Assembly (NCBI GenBank): GCA_965228425.1
Contig: OZ245815.1
Location: forward strand, 3,472,001 to 3,536,000
Direction: 5' to 3'
Source: JAJFJD01 sp965228425
GTDB lineage: Bacteria > Pseudomonadota > Alphaproteobacteria > UBA8366
DNA: 64,000 nt
The position numbers and the translations under genes were made by a program. The notes beneath the pieces were generated by a model. The model did no database searches. It was not told the DNA's origin and was given only the letters and a program-made list of their open reading frames with translations. Below, piece after piece: positions 26,544-35,636 of the stretch. Numbering within the stretch: the stretch's first letter is position 1; every line of letters starts with the position of its first letter.

Positions 26544-26553
26544 CTACTAGTAG
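26544..26553. promoter_or_regulatory. Palindrome CTACTAGTAG, copy 1, divergent promoter
   Basis: A perfect 10-base palindrome between the Dabb gene (start 26458, minus) and the CoA-transferase gene (start 26620, plus). The same 10-mer occurs at 58712-58721 and 62811-62820. Its position between divergent genes suits a shared operator. Binding factor unknown. Confidence 0.5.
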
Positions 26554-26619
26554 TTAAGCGATTTCGAGCTTTCGGCGATCCACGCTATGAATGAAGGGCA
26601 GAGAGAAAGGACGTGCGCC

Positions 26620-27849
26620 GTGCAACCGTTGAAAGACATTCGAGTCCTCGCCGTCACCGTCTATCTGGCGGGGCCGTTCCTGAGCATGACCCTCGCCCGT
26701 TTCGGCGCCGAGGTGATCAAGGTTGAGATTCCCGGCATCGGCGATTCGGTGCGCGGTATCGGCCCCTATGCCGGTCCCGAGGGCATTCATGCGACGCGTC
26801 GGACCGAGGACGATATCGCCACGAAGTTCCTGAAGCGCACGCAAGGGGTAAAATCCCTCACGCTCAACCTCAAGGATCCTGCCGGCCGGCAGCTCTTCCT
26901 CGACTTGGCGAAGGAATCGGATGTCGTCATCGAGAATCTGTCCCCCGGATCGATGAGGCGGCTCGGGCTCGGCTACGACGATGTCTCGAAGGTCAATCCG
27001 GGGATCGTCTACTGCTCGATCTCCGGCTACGGACAAGACGGGCCCTACGCGGAGAACCCGGCGCACGACCACCAGATCCAGGCGATGGGCGGGATGATGG
27101 ACATCAACGGCCATCCCGACGGGCCGCCGACCCGCGTCGGCGTCTTCGTCAGCGATCTCGCGACGCCGCTCTATTGCGCCTATTCGATCCTCGCCGCGCT
27201 GCGCCACAAGGATCAGACCGGCGAAGGCCAATATCTCGACGCCTCGATGATCGACACCTTGGCCACGCTGATGTTCATGGAACCGCTGGAGGAAGCGTTG
27301 GAACTCGGCCAGCCGGTCCGCGTCGGCAACGACAGCCGCACCAGTCCGACCGGGATGTACCGCACGAAGGACGCCGACATCATCATCACCGCCGCGGGCC
27401 TGGGACAATGGACCGGGCTGTGCGAAGCGCTTGACGCGCCGGAGTGGCTGGACGACCCACGCTTCGATCCGGCCGGCGAGCGCGACAAGCATCTGGACGA
27501 ACTCCGCGCCGAAATTCAGAAACGCATCGGCAAGATGACCTGCGCCGAGGCCATCGAAAAACTCAACCAAGCCGATGTCCCGGTCGCCCCCGTGCGCACG
27601 TTGGACCAGATCGTCGCCGACGATCATTTCCGTGACCGCGGTTCCCTGAAACCCATGCGCCACGCAAAGCTCGACGCCCCGGTCGACGGCCGCGTGGTCG
27701 CGGGATACCCGATCAACTTCTCAAGCGGCCCCCTGCCCGACCTGCCCGGCGCGCCGACGCTCGGCATGCATACCGACGAAATCCTCGGCGACGTGTTGGG
27801 GCTGAGCGCGGATGCGCGCGCGAAGCTAAAGGACGACGGGGTGATCTAA
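26620..27849 (+). CDS. CoA-transferase, CaiB/BaiF family (class III)
   Basis: 409 residues from a GTG at 26620 with AGAAAGGA before it; an ATG at 26587 is an alternative. Family features: PLKDIRVLAVTVYLAGPFLS, FGAEVIKVEIPG, SLTLNLKDPAGRQLFLDLAK, VVIENLSPGSMRRLGLGYDD, and GEGQYLDASMIDTLATLM with the candidate catalytic Asp. Class III enzymes move CoA between organic acids. The acid is unknown. It may be co-regulated with the divergent MmgE/PrpD operon through the CTACTAGTAG site. Confidence 0.9.
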   Translation: MQPLKDIRVLAVTVYLAGPFLSMTLARFGAEVIKVEIPGIGDSVRGIGPYAGPEGIHATRRTEDDIATKFLKRTQGVKSLTLNLKDPAGRQLFLDLAKESDVVIENLSPGSMRRLGLGYDDVSKVNPGIVYCSISGYGQDGPYAENPAHDHQIQAMGGMMDINGHPDGPPTRVGVFVSDLATPLYCAYSILAALRHKDQTGEGQYLDASMIDTLATLMFMEPLEEALELGQPVRVGNDSRTSPTGMYRTKDADIIITAAGLGQWTGLCEALDAPEWLDDPRFDPAGERDKHLDELRAEIQKRIGKMTCAEAIEKLNQADVPVAPVRTLDQIVADDHFRDRGSLKPMRHAKLDAPVDGRVVAGYPINFSSGPLPDLPGAPTLGMHTDEILGDVLGLSADARAKLKDDGVI

Positions 27850-27861
27850 CGCAAAATGGAA

Positions 27862-27893
27862 AACGGCGCTCCCCGAAACCGGGAAGCGCCGTT
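27862..27893. terminator. Hairpin between convergent genes
   Basis: Left arm AACGGCGCTCCC and right arm GGGAAGCGCCGTT enclose CGAAACC, giving a long GC-rich stem with a small bulge. It lies between the CoA-transferase stop (27849) and the YegP stop (27917). No clear T-run follows on either strand, so termination is plausible but unproved. Confidence 0.5.
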
Positions 27894-27916
27894 GTCACCC
27901 ACACTTTAACGCTGGA

Positions 27917-28252
27917 TCAGGCGGTCTGATCGTCGACCTTCGCGTCCGGCGCGTTTTTCTTCACGGACTCGATGCCGTTGTCCCGGGCCGACGTACTTTC
28001 GTAGCTCTCGCTGGTTCCGATCACCTGTTTGTTCGCGGCCAGCAGGTTGAACATGTGCTTGCCCGATTTCGTTTCCTTGCGCTCGTAGTTGGCATCGTCG
28101 CCGGCATTCTTCATCACCGACTCGATCCCGTTCGTTGCGCTGGCCTTCTGCTTGTAGCCTTCGCTGGCAAGAATGTTCTGGCCGTTGCTTGCCTTCAGGC
28201 GGAAGCGGAACTCGCCGCCCTTATCTTTGTAGAGTTCGAATTTCCCTGACAT
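27917..28252 (-). CDS. YegP-family (DUF1508) protein
   Basis: 111 residues made of two DUF1508 repeats: FELYKDKGGEFRFRLKASNG with ILASEGYKQKASATNGIESV, then MFNLLAANKQVIGTSESYES with NGIESVKKN. This two-repeat form matches E. coli YegP, a small cytoplasmic protein of unknown function. GGAGACG precedes the ATG. A long AT-rich gap lies upstream. Confidence 0.9.
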   Translation of the reverse strand: MSGKFELYKDKGGEFRFRLKASNGQNILASEGYKQKASATNGIESVMKNAGDDANYERKETKSGKHMFNLLAANKQVIGTSESYESTSARDNGIESVKKNAPDAKVDDQTA

Positions 28253-28607
28253 CTGCTCAACGTCTCCCTGAATGAAATGAGATTCCTAATTAGCGAAACC
28301 ACGTGACAATTCCGTGGCACTCGATCCCTTTTCTTAAACCAAAACGCGTTGGTTTGCGAAGGGTACACGTAAAGAATGAAGCGATTGGCCCGCAAAAAGC
28401 GCAGCAAGAGTCGTCGAGAAGCAACGAACCGTTAATTCGAAATCGCCGACGCATTGCGCCATTAAATAATCAGTAACCATAACCAAGTAAAAACAGCGTC
28501 AACAAACGTTGATGCAAGTGTAGCTTGCTTTCAACATGGCTTGCGCCATATTTGCTGAATAAGGGGCACAGGGGGCCAGACCAACGCGACCAACCGCGGA
28601 GGATACA
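28253..28607. other. Intergenic region between divergent yegP-like gene and hppD
   Basis: About 355 bases, more AT-rich than the surroundings, with several A/T runs around 28430-28500. It should hold promoters for both divergent genes. No open frame with coding character or long palindrome was seen. Confidence 0.5.
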
Positions 28608-29720
28608 ATGGCCACGACGCACAGACCCGTTACGGTGACGCACGACGCCGCCGCGCCCGAAAATTGGACCAATCCCGCCGGGACGGACGGCTTCGAATTC
28701 GTCGAATACACGGCCGAAGATACCGCCGCGCTCGGCGCGCTGTTCGAAGCCATGGGGTTCGACGCGGTCGCGCGGCATCGCTCCAAGGACGTCACGCTCT
28801 ACCGCCAGAACGACATCAATTTCATCGTCAACGCCGAGCCGGAGAGCTTCGCGCAATCTTTCGCCCGCGTGCATGGGCCGTCGGCCTGCGCCATGGCGTT
28901 CCGGGTGCGCAACGCGGCGAGCGCTTATGAGCACCTGATCGCCGCCGGCGCGAAACCGCATCATGGCCGGGTGGGCCCAATGGAATTGAACATCCCGGCG
29001 ATCAAAGGGATCGGCGACAGCGTGATCTACCTGGTCGACCGCTACCGGGAACAATCGATCTACGACGTGGACTTCGTGCCGACCGGCGGTGCAACGCTTG
29101 GGGCACCGCACGGCGTCGGGCTGACCTATGTGGATCACCTGACGCACAACGTCTTCCAGGGCCGGATGGATCGATGGGCGGACTTCTACGAACGTCTCTT
29201 CAATTTTCGGCAGATTCGGTACTTCGACATCGAAGGCAAGCTGACCGGGTTGCACAGCCGGGCGATGACCAGCCCGTGCGGCAAGATTCGTATCCCGATC
29301 AACGAATCCGCAGACGACAAATCGCAGATCGCGGAATACCTAGAAGCCTATAACGGCGAAGGCATCCAGCATATCGCGCTCGGCACCGACGACATTCACG
29401 CCACGGTCGAAATACTGCGCGACCGCGGCATCGCCTTCATGGACCCGCCGCCGGACGACTATTACGCCGCCATCGACCGCCGCCTGCCGGATCACGGCGA
29501 GGATCTGGACCGGCTGCAGCGGAACGCGATCTTGATCGACGGCGCGCCGACGCCGGACGGCGGCCGTCTGTTGCAGATTTTCACCCGCACAGTGATCGGC
29601 CCGATCTTCTTCGAGATCATCCAGCGAAAGGGCGACGAGGGATTCGGCGAAGGCAACTTCCAGGCCTTGTTCGAAGCGATGGAACAGGACCAGATTCGCC
29701 GTGGCGAGTTGTCCGCATGA
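28608..29720 (+). CDS. hppD: 4-Hydroxyphenylpyruvate dioxygenase
   Basis: 370 residues. Converts 4-hydroxyphenylpyruvate to homogentisate with Fe(II) and O2. Iron ligands are all present: H177 in YVDHLTHNV, H255 in GIQHIALGT and E336 in PIFFEIIQRKGDEGFGEGNF. That last segment also holds the characteristic C-terminal helix gate. It is the first gene of a plus-strand phenylalanine/tyrosine catabolic cluster, with a GGAGGA ribosome site. A REP-like element separates it from the hydroxylase gene. Confidence 0.95.
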   Translation: MATTHRPVTVTHDAAAPENWTNPAGTDGFEFVEYTAEDTAALGALFEAMGFDAVARHRSKDVTLYRQNDINFIVNAEPESFAQSFARVHGPSACAMAFRVRNAASAYEHLIAAGAKPHHGRVGPMELNIPAIKGIGDSVIYLVDRYREQSIYDVDFVPTGGATLGAPHGVGLTYVDHLTHNVFQGRMDRWADFYERLFNFRQIRYFDIEGKLTGLHSRAMTSPCGKIRIPINESADDKSQIAEYLEAYNGEGIQHIALGTDDIHATVEILRDRGIAFMDPPPDDYYAAIDRRLPDHGEDLDRLQRNAILIDGAPTPDGGRLLQIFTRTVIGPIFFEIIQRKGDEGFGEGNFQALFEAMEQDQIRRGELSA

Positions 29721-29768
29721 ATGCGGCCAGCGACGTAAGCCGGGGACAGAATGACCCTATACACCGGT

Positions 29769-29838
29769 GTCATTCCCGCGAAAGCGGGAATCCAGATCAA
29801 GGCCACGACACATGGATTCCCGCTTTCGCGGGAATGAC
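29769..29838. repeat. REP-like paired palindrome, copy 3, inside the Phe/Tyr operon
   Basis: Left unit GTCATTCCCGCGAAAGCGGG and right unit TGGATTCCCGCTTTCGCGGG face each other and end in AATGAC. Nearly identical to the element at 12139-12207. It is transcribed between hppD and phhA, where its hairpins could tune message stability or termination. Translating through it produces a spurious N-terminal extension of phhA. Confidence 0.88.
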
Positions 29839-29865
29839 GACAGTGGATGCGGAGAGTCCGTAGTC

Positions 29866-30696
29866 ATGGATGGGTCTGCGCTCACCGCCACGACAACACC
29901 GACGAACGATTTCGTCGTCGACCAGGGCTGGTCCGCCTATAGCGACCAGGAACACGCATTGTGGCGGCACCTGTTCGAGCGGCAGTCCAAAATCCTGCCC
30001 GGCCGGGCCTGCGACGCATTTCTCGACGGATTGCACCGGCTGGGCGTAGCGGCAGACGGCATCCCGGAGTTCGAACGGCTGTCCGACGGTCTCGAGGACG
30101 CGACCGGCTGGCGCATCGTTGCCGTCTCCGGGCTGGTGCCGGACGACGTGTTCTTTTGGCACCTCGCGAATCGCCGTTTCCCGGTGACGAACTGGATCCG
30201 CACGCCGCAGCAGATGGATTACTTACAGGAGCCGGACGTCTTCCACGACCTGTTCGGCCACGTGCCGTTGCTCACCAATCCGGTGTTTGCCAGCTATATG
30301 CAGGCCTACGGCCGCGGCGGCTTGAAGGCGCTGCGCCTCGACGCGCTGCACTATCTCGCGCGGCTTTACTGGTACACGGTGGAATTCGGCTTGATCAAAA
30401 CTGCGGACGGGCTCCGCATCTACGGTTCCGGTATCGTGTCGTCGCATACGGAATCGGTCTATTGCCTGGAAGACCCGGCGCCGAACCGGATCGGCTTCAA
30501 CCTGCTGCGCGTCATGCAGACCGATTACCGGATCGACGACCTGCAGGATGCCTATTTCGTGATCGACTCGTTCGGCCAGCTGTTCGACGCGACCCGCCCG
30601 GACTTCACCGCCTACTACAACGACCTCCGGCATCGAGACGACCTCACACCACAGACCGTTCTGAAAACCGATACGCTGATATCGGCCGATACATAG
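29866..30696 (+). CDS. phhA: Phenylalanine 4-monooxygenase
   Basis: 276 residues from the ATG at 29866 with GGAGAG upstream; the frame runs further up only because it reads through the repeat element. It hydroxylates phenylalanine to tyrosine using pterin and Fe(II). Iron ligands: H127 and H132 in VFHDLFGHVPLL, and E173 in YWYTVEFGLI. VTNWIRTPQQMDYLQEPDVF is the pterin-site region. Size matches the bacterial single-domain enzyme, without a regulatory ACT domain. Its partner PhhB is not in the window. Confidence 0.95.
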   Translation: MDGSALTATTTPTNDFVVDQGWSAYSDQEHALWRHLFERQSKILPGRACDAFLDGLHRLGVAADGIPEFERLSDGLEDATGWRIVAVSGLVPDDVFFWHLANRRFPVTNWIRTPQQMDYLQEPDVFHDLFGHVPLLTNPVFASYMQAYGRGGLKALRLDALHYLARLYWYTVEFGLIKTADGLRIYGSGIVSSHTESVYCLEDPAPNRIGFNLLRVMQTDYRIDDLQDAYFVIDSFGQLFDATRPDFTAYYNDLRHRDDLTPQTVLKTDTLISADT

Positions 30697-30712
30697 GAGA
30701 CAGGAGATTCCC

Positions 30713-31873
30713 ATGCGCAACTGGATCAACCTGCCGCGAAGCGAGGGCGTCACGTCGCGCCAGGCTCATGTAGACCTGCCCGAGGGCACCTACGAGCGGG
30801 AGATCGGACGCGAGGGATTCTTCGGCCCGGCAAGCCACATGTACCACAAGCGCCCGCCGACCGGGTGGACCGACTGGGAAGGACCGCTGCGCCCCCGCGC
30901 CTTCGACCTCACCCGGCTCGATACCAAGGCCAACAGCCCGTGGAGCGCCGCGACCGTGCTGCACAACCCGCATATGCGCTACCGCTATTGGCGGACCAGC
31001 GGTGCCATGAATGCCCTGGCGCGGAACGCAGACGGCGACGATCTGCTGTTCATCCACCATGGCGCCGGTGCGTTGTTCTGCGACTACGGACATCTGCGGA
31101 TCAAGGCCGGCGACTACATCGTGGTGCCGCGCGGCACGCTGTGGCGGACCGAGTTCGAGGACGACGCCGCCGTCCTGCTGATCGAGGCAACCAACAGCGC
31201 GTACGGTTTGCCGGATAAGGGGTTGGTGGGGCCGCACGCGATATTCGATCCGGCGATGCTCGACACGCCGGCCCTCGACGAGACCTTCCGTGCCCAGCAA
31301 ACGCCCGAGGATCAGGAAGAGGTCTGGCGAATCGAAATCAAGCGCGGCGACACGCTCTCGACCATGACCTATCCCTACAACCCGTTGGATGCCGTCGGCT
31401 GGCACGGCAACCTGGCGCCGGTGCGCATCAACGTGCGGGACATCCGCGCACTGGTCAGCCCGCGCTATCACCTGCCGCCGTCCGCGCATACGACCTTCGT
31501 CGCCGACCGGTTCGTCGTCTGCACCTTCGTGCCGCGCCCCATCGAATCCGACCCGGGTGCGCTGAAGATCCCGTTCTTCCACAACAACGACGATTACGAC
31601 GAAGTAATCTTCTATCACCGCGGCGACTTCTTCAGCCGCGACGATATCGATCCCGGCATGGTGACCTTTCATCCCGCGGGGTTCACCCACGGCCCGCACC
31701 CGGGCGCGCTGCAAGGCATGCTGAAGGCCCGCAAGGCGGAGACCGACGAATACGCGGTGATGGTGGATACGCGGGACGCGCTGACCGTCGCCGACCTGCC
31801 GGCAGGCGTCGAGAATCCGGGCTACGTGATGTCTTGGCGTCCGCGGTCCGAGAAAGCGGCGGCGGCGGACTAG
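30713..31873 (+). CDS. hmgA: Homogentisate 1,2-dioxygenase
   Basis: 386 residues, the shorter bacterial form. It opens the ring of homogentisate to maleylacetoacetate. The iron ligands are H290 (IPFFHNNDDYDE), E296 (the last residue of that motif) and H326 (AGFTHGPHPG), with the same spacing as His335, Glu341 and His371 in human HGD. The start is 16 nt after phhA, preceded by GGAGACAGGAG. Central gene of the operon. Confidence 0.93.
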   Translation: MRNWINLPRSEGVTSRQAHVDLPEGTYEREIGREGFFGPASHMYHKRPPTGWTDWEGPLRPRAFDLTRLDTKANSPWSAATVLHNPHMRYRYWRTSGAMNALARNADGDDLLFIHHGAGALFCDYGHLRIKAGDYIVVPRGTLWRTEFEDDAAVLLIEATNSAYGLPDKGLVGPHAIFDPAMLDTPALDETFRAQQTPEDQEEVWRIEIKRGDTLSTMTYPYNPLDAVGWHGNLAPVRINVRDIRALVSPRYHLPPSAHTTFVADRFVVCTFVPRPIESDPGALKIPFFHNNDDYDEVIFYHRGDFFSRDDIDPGMVTFHPAGFTHGPHPGALQGMLKARKAETDEYAVMVDTRDALTVADLPAGVENPGYVMSWRPRSEKAAAAD

Positions 31874-31876
31874 GCC

Positions 31877-32857
31877 ATGAAGCTCGCCACGCTCAAGGAC
31901 GGCACCCGCGACGGACGGCTGGTCGTCGTCGACGACGCACTCGAACGCTGCACGCCTGCGATCGGCATCGCCGCGACCTTGCAGGCGGCGCTCGACCAAT
32001 GGTCGGCCGCCGAACCAGCCCTGCTAACATTGGCCGATCGACTGAACGGCGGGGAGATCGACAGCGCCGAACCGTTCAGCGGCGCAATCTGCGAATCTCC
32101 CCTGCCCCGTGCCTATCAGTTCGCCGACGGCTCCGCCTTCCTCAACCACATGGAATTGGTGAGGAAGGCGCGCGGCGCGGAGATGCCGGAGAGCCTGTAT
32201 ACCGATCCGTTAATGTATCAGGGCCTGTCCGACGGCTTCCTCGGCCCCTGCGACAACATCGCGCTGAGCGACGAAAACTGGGGGATCGACTTCGAGGCCG
32301 AGATCGCCGTCGTCACCGACGACGTGCCGATGGGCGTAACGCGGGACCAGGCAAGCGCGCATATCAAACTCGTGATGCTGTGCAACGACGTCAGCCTGCG
32401 CACCCTGGTGCCAGGCGAAATCGGCAAGGGATTCGGCTTCTTTCAGAGCAAACCCGCCAGCGCTTTTTCACCGGTCGCCGTGACACCAGCCGCGCTCGGC
32501 AGCGCCTGGGACGGCGCCCGTCTGCACCTGCCGCTGCGGAGTTTCGTGAACGGCGCGGAAGTCGGGCATCCGAACGGCGGGACCGACATGACCTTCGGCT
32601 TCGACGAATTGATCGCGCACGCCGCCCGCACCCGCCAGCTGGGCGCCGGCACGATCATCGGGTCGGGCACGGTGTCGAACAAGGATCGATCCGCTGGATC
32701 GTCCTGCCTCGCGGAAATCCGAATGATCGAGACGCTGGAGCATGGCGAGCCGCAGACGCCGTTCCTCAAACACGACGACCGCATTCGCATCGAGATGCAG
32801 GACGCGGCGGACGCGTCGATCTTCGGCGCCATCGATCAGAGCGTCGACACCGCTTAA
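31877..32857 (+). CDS. fahA: Fumarylacetoacetate hydrolase family protein
   Basis: 326 residues, starting 3 nt after the hmgA stop. The metal-binding acids are visible in ENWGIDFEAEIAVVTDDVPM; GFGFFQSKPASAFSPVAVT and FGFDELIAHAARTRQLGAGT are further family marks. Operon context indicates cleavage of fumarylacetoacetate to fumarate and acetoacetate, the last step of tyrosine breakdown. Confidence 0.9.
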   Translation: MKLATLKDGTRDGRLVVVDDALERCTPAIGIAATLQAALDQWSAAEPALLTLADRLNGGEIDSAEPFSGAICESPLPRAYQFADGSAFLNHMELVRKARGAEMPESLYTDPLMYQGLSDGFLGPCDNIALSDENWGIDFEAEIAVVTDDVPMGVTRDQASAHIKLVMLCNDVSLRTLVPGEIGKGFGFFQSKPASAFSPVAVTPAALGSAWDGARLHLPLRSFVNGAEVGHPNGGTDMTFGFDELIAHAARTRQLGAGTIIGSGTVSNKDRSAGSSCLAEIRMIETLEHGEPQTPFLKHDDRIRIEMQDAADASIFGAIDQSVDTA

Positions 32858-32995
32858 TCCAAAAAAAAGCGGCGGAGATAGTGCTGCTCCCACCGCAACA
32901 CTATGCCCGCCGCATTCCCTTTATGCCGATGTTCGGCGTCTTGGCGTAAGAACCAAGTGCCCCTGCGCGTTACCGCTGCAGCGGCGAATTCCGTA

Positions 32996-33334
32996 TCAGG
33001 TCGCGTCCGCCGGGAGCTTCGGTTGAGCCGAGCTCTGCTGGCCTTTCGGCTGACCGGTGGATTTCCATCCTTCCCAATCCTCGCCGGACCCGAGCAAACA
33101 GGTCGGACCGCCAGGCACCGTCAACAACAAGGTCCAACTTCCCGTCATCGCGGTGAACAGTTCGACGAGGCCGCCGTTGCCGGAGAGACCGGCTGCCGTC
33201 TTCTGTTCCTGATGGCCGTTTTCAAGCGCTTTCACGATTTCGACCCGTTCGCCACAAACCATTTGAGCTTGGGCCGGCGCTATCCCCATCGCCACATAGG
33301 CGACCGCTGCCATCAAAACCATCGAGCGCACCAT
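32996..33334 (-). CDS. Conserved small secreted protein
   Basis: 112 residues from an ATG at 33334 with a strong GGAAAGGAGGGCG. A signal peptide ends near Ala23 (GIAPAQA). The mature part begins QMVCGERVEIVKALENGHQE, with SWTLLLTVPGGPTCLLGSGE before a Gln/Ser/Pro tail. Two Cys could form a disulfide. I recognise this as a family of small periplasmic proteins widespread in alphaproteobacteria, without known function. Confidence 0.7.
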   Translation of the reverse strand: MVRSMVLMAAVAYVAMGIAPAQAQMVCGERVEIVKALENGHQEQKTAAGLSGNGGLVELFTAMTGSWTLLLTVPGGPTCLLGSGEDWEGWKSTGQPKGQQSSAQPKLPADAT

Positions 33335-33787
33335 AACGCCCTCCTTTCCGCGAGGTCCAATCAACCCCACCGCTAAGTTGCCATCTCTCCCTGTTTGTTT
33401 AGGTCTTCCGACATCGAGCCTTCGGAAATAATTATCTTAAATTTTATTAATACCGAAGACTTCGATCAGCACTAAATAGACAAACTCAAAAAGAAATCTA
33501 ATATCTTTCTTTACCGGCACGTGACCTAATTTTGTCAACATTATGCCGATATAGCCACATTAAGTACATAGTGTTAATTCATGCTTAAGTAATCCTTAGC
33601 ATTTACTTAAACTTGCGGATATCGACAGGTCGGATGAGCCGGCGATGACGATTCAAAATGGACGTCCGCCAATATAAACGGGCCAAACACCAGCGCTAAC
33701 TGACGGATAGTCCTGTGCAAATCTGCAAATCCCGTTTGAACCATTCGCGAATGGTCCGGGACCGGTATCGCCCGCTACCATCCGGTC
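33335..33787. other. AT-rich intergenic region upstream of the GST gene
   Basis: About 450 bases without a credible gene. Bases 33410-33620 are strongly AT-rich with many A/T runs, unlike the surrounding DNA. The end holds the perfect palindrome at 33740-33755. It should carry promoters for the divergent secreted-protein and GST genes. Confidence 0.55.
33740..33755. promoter_or_regulatory. Perfect 16-base palindrome ahead of the GST gene
   Basis: ACCATTCGCGAATGGT is a perfect palindrome, ending 32 nt before the ATG of the GST gene. Position suits an operator overlapping the promoter or 5' leader. Binding factor unknown. Confidence 0.45.
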
Positions 33788-34480
33788 ATGCCAATCCCGT
33801 CCCAGCACCCCCGGATTGAACTCGTCAGCCACATTCTGTGCCCTTACGTGCAGCGTGCGGTCATCACATTGACCGAGAAGAACATTGCGCACGACCGGAC
33901 CTATATCGACCTCTCCGACAAGCCCAAGTGGTTTCGCGATATCTCGCCGCTCGGCAAGGTCCCGCTGCTGCGGATCGGGCCGGATCTCCTTTTCGAATCG
34001 GCCGCAATCTGCGAGTTCCTGAACGAAACGACGCCCGGATCACTGCATCCAGACGATCCCCTTGCCAAGGCGCGCCATCGTGCCTGGATCGCGTTCGCAT
34101 CGATCATGTTGGACACCATAGGCGGCCTCTACAACGCTCCGGACGAAGCACGTTATCAGGAGAAGCTCGACACCCTTCGTGACCGACTCACCTGGCTCGA
34201 GGGCAATCTGGCTGCTGGTCCGTATTTCGACGGCACGCGCTTTCGCCTGGTGGATGCCGCCTTCGGTCCGGTGTTCCGATATTTCGACGTCATCGAGGCA
34301 TTTGCACCGCTGGGCTTGTTCAAAGGATTACCGAGAGCCGCGGCCTGGCGGACCGCATTAGCACAACGTCCTTCGGTAAAGAACGCCGTGACGGCGGACT
34401 ATCCCGCTCTGCTCCGTAGCTTCATCGAGCGTCGCGGCAGCCATCTTTCCACATTGGTTCCCGCCGAAACGGTGACCTGA
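33788..34480 (+). CDS. Glutathione S-transferase family protein (Cys-type)
   Basis: 230 residues. The thioredoxin-like N-terminal domain has ILCPYVQRAVITLTEKNIAH, with a candidate active Cys at residue 18, then ISPLGKVPLL and FESAAICEFLNETTPGSLHP for glutathione binding. The C-terminal half is helical. The CPY motif fits omega/beta-type thiol transferases rather than Ser-active maleylacetoacetate isomerase. It might still serve the nearby tyrosine operon, but that is not supported by the motif. Confidence 0.82.
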   Translation: MPIPSQHPRIELVSHILCPYVQRAVITLTEKNIAHDRTYIDLSDKPKWFRDISPLGKVPLLRIGPDLLFESAAICEFLNETTPGSLHPDDPLAKARHRAWIAFASIMLDTIGGLYNAPDEARYQEKLDTLRDRLTWLEGNLAAGPYFDGTRFRLVDAAFGPVFRYFDVIEAFAPLGLFKGLPRAAAWRTALAQRPSVKNAVTADYPALLRSFIERRGSHLSTLVPAETVT

Positions 34481-34542
34481 CAAACCCGATCGTCACGGCT
34501 CCGGCTTTGACCCATCCCGGGCACGAAGCTAGAGTCTGGGCT

Positions 34543-35574
34543 ATGCAACAGACCCTAAAAACACCCGTCTCCGGCGTCACGGCGTGGCGTCGCGCGGATA
34601 TCGACGACGAATGGCTCTACACGTTTTCGGATGGCGACATCGCCGACCTCGAGAACGCGGCGCGCCGAGCACAAGAAAGCGGTAAGGGACATCTCGGGTT
34701 CGACCGCGACGATTTCCCGCTCGATTCCCTAAATGGCCGGATCGCCGACCTCCTGCGCGACGTCGAGGACGGCCGGGGATTCATCGTACTGCGCGGATTA
34801 CCGGTCGACCGTTACGACCGCGAGACGGCGGAGACCATCTATTGGGGGCTCGGGCGGCATTTCGGCACCGCGATCTCGCAGAATGCCAAAGGCCAGCGGC
34901 TCGCGGAGGTGCGCGACCGGGGCCACGACTACACTGAAGTCAATTCCCGGGGCTATACCACCCGCGCCCGTCTGACACCGCATGTCGATACGTCGGATAT
35001 GACCGCGTTGCTGTGCCTGCATCCCGCCAAGGAAGGAGGGCTGAGCACGCTCGCCAGTTCGGTAACGGTCTATAACGAAATTCTCGCCAAGCACCCCGAG
35101 TATCTCGACCTTCTGTTCCGCGGATTCCATCACGACCTGCGCGGGGAAGGCGTCACCGGCAGCTTGGACGAGGTCACGAACGCGCGGATACCGGTGTTCA
35201 GCTTCTGCGAGGGCCAACTCAGTTGTTGCTTCAACTACAAGGCCATGGATACCGGGGCCGACAAAATCGGTGAGCCGCTAACCGATTTCGAGCGCGAAGT
35301 ACTCGACTTCTTCATTGAAACCGCGGACCGGCCGGACATCCGCTTCGATATGGCGCTCCAACAGGGCGACATTCAATTGATCAACAATTACGCGGTTTTG
35401 CATTCGCGCAGCGACTATGTCGACTATCCGGAGCCGGAGCGGAAGCGCAACATGCTGCGGATGTGGATCAACTTCCACGTCGGCCGGCCGCTCGTGCCCG
35501 CCTTCGCCGACCGCTTCAACACCGGCGCGCGCGGCGGCGTTCCGGTGGGACAAGGCGGCGGATACCACATCTAG
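34543..35574 (+). CDS. TauD/TfdA-like Fe(II)/2-oxoglutarate dioxygenase
   Basis: 343 residues from the ATG at 34543. H147 and D149 in LTPHVDTSDMTALL give the facial triad, with a later His in LINNYAVLHSRSDYVDYPEP and an Arg in RKRNMLRMWINFHVGRPL. It is longer than classical TauD and belongs to the TauD/TfdA-like group seen with clavaminate-synthase-like enzymes. The next gene, 62 nt away, is a molybdenum hydroxylase large subunit. Confidence 0.82.
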   Translation: MQQTLKTPVSGVTAWRRADIDDEWLYTFSDGDIADLENAARRAQESGKGHLGFDRDDFPLDSLNGRIADLLRDVEDGRGFIVLRGLPVDRYDRETAETIYWGLGRHFGTAISQNAKGQRLAEVRDRGHDYTEVNSRGYTTRARLTPHVDTSDMTALLCLHPAKEGGLSTLASSVTVYNEILAKHPEYLDLLFRGFHHDLRGEGVTGSLDEVTNARIPVFSFCEGQLSCCFNYKAMDTGADKIGEPLTDFEREVLDFFIETADRPDIRFDMALQQGDIQLINNYAVLHSRSDYVDYPEPERKRNMLRMWINFHVGRPLVPAFADRFNTGARGGVPVGQGGGYHI

Positions 35575-35636
35575 GCATCAGCCGGCATCACATCGCACCC
35601 GCATCGACGCACGGCGGCTTACAGGGGACAGCTTGC

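Noticed and set aside
29767..29865. N-terminal extension of phenylalanine hydroxylase
   Set aside because: It is translation of the REP-like element (FPRKRES... DSRFRGND pattern); the ATG at 29866 with its own ribosome site is the true start.
33788..34480. GST as maleylacetoacetate isomerase
   Set aside because: Its active-site region is LCPYVQR, a Cys-type motif, not the Ser-containing one of MaiA; left as general GST.
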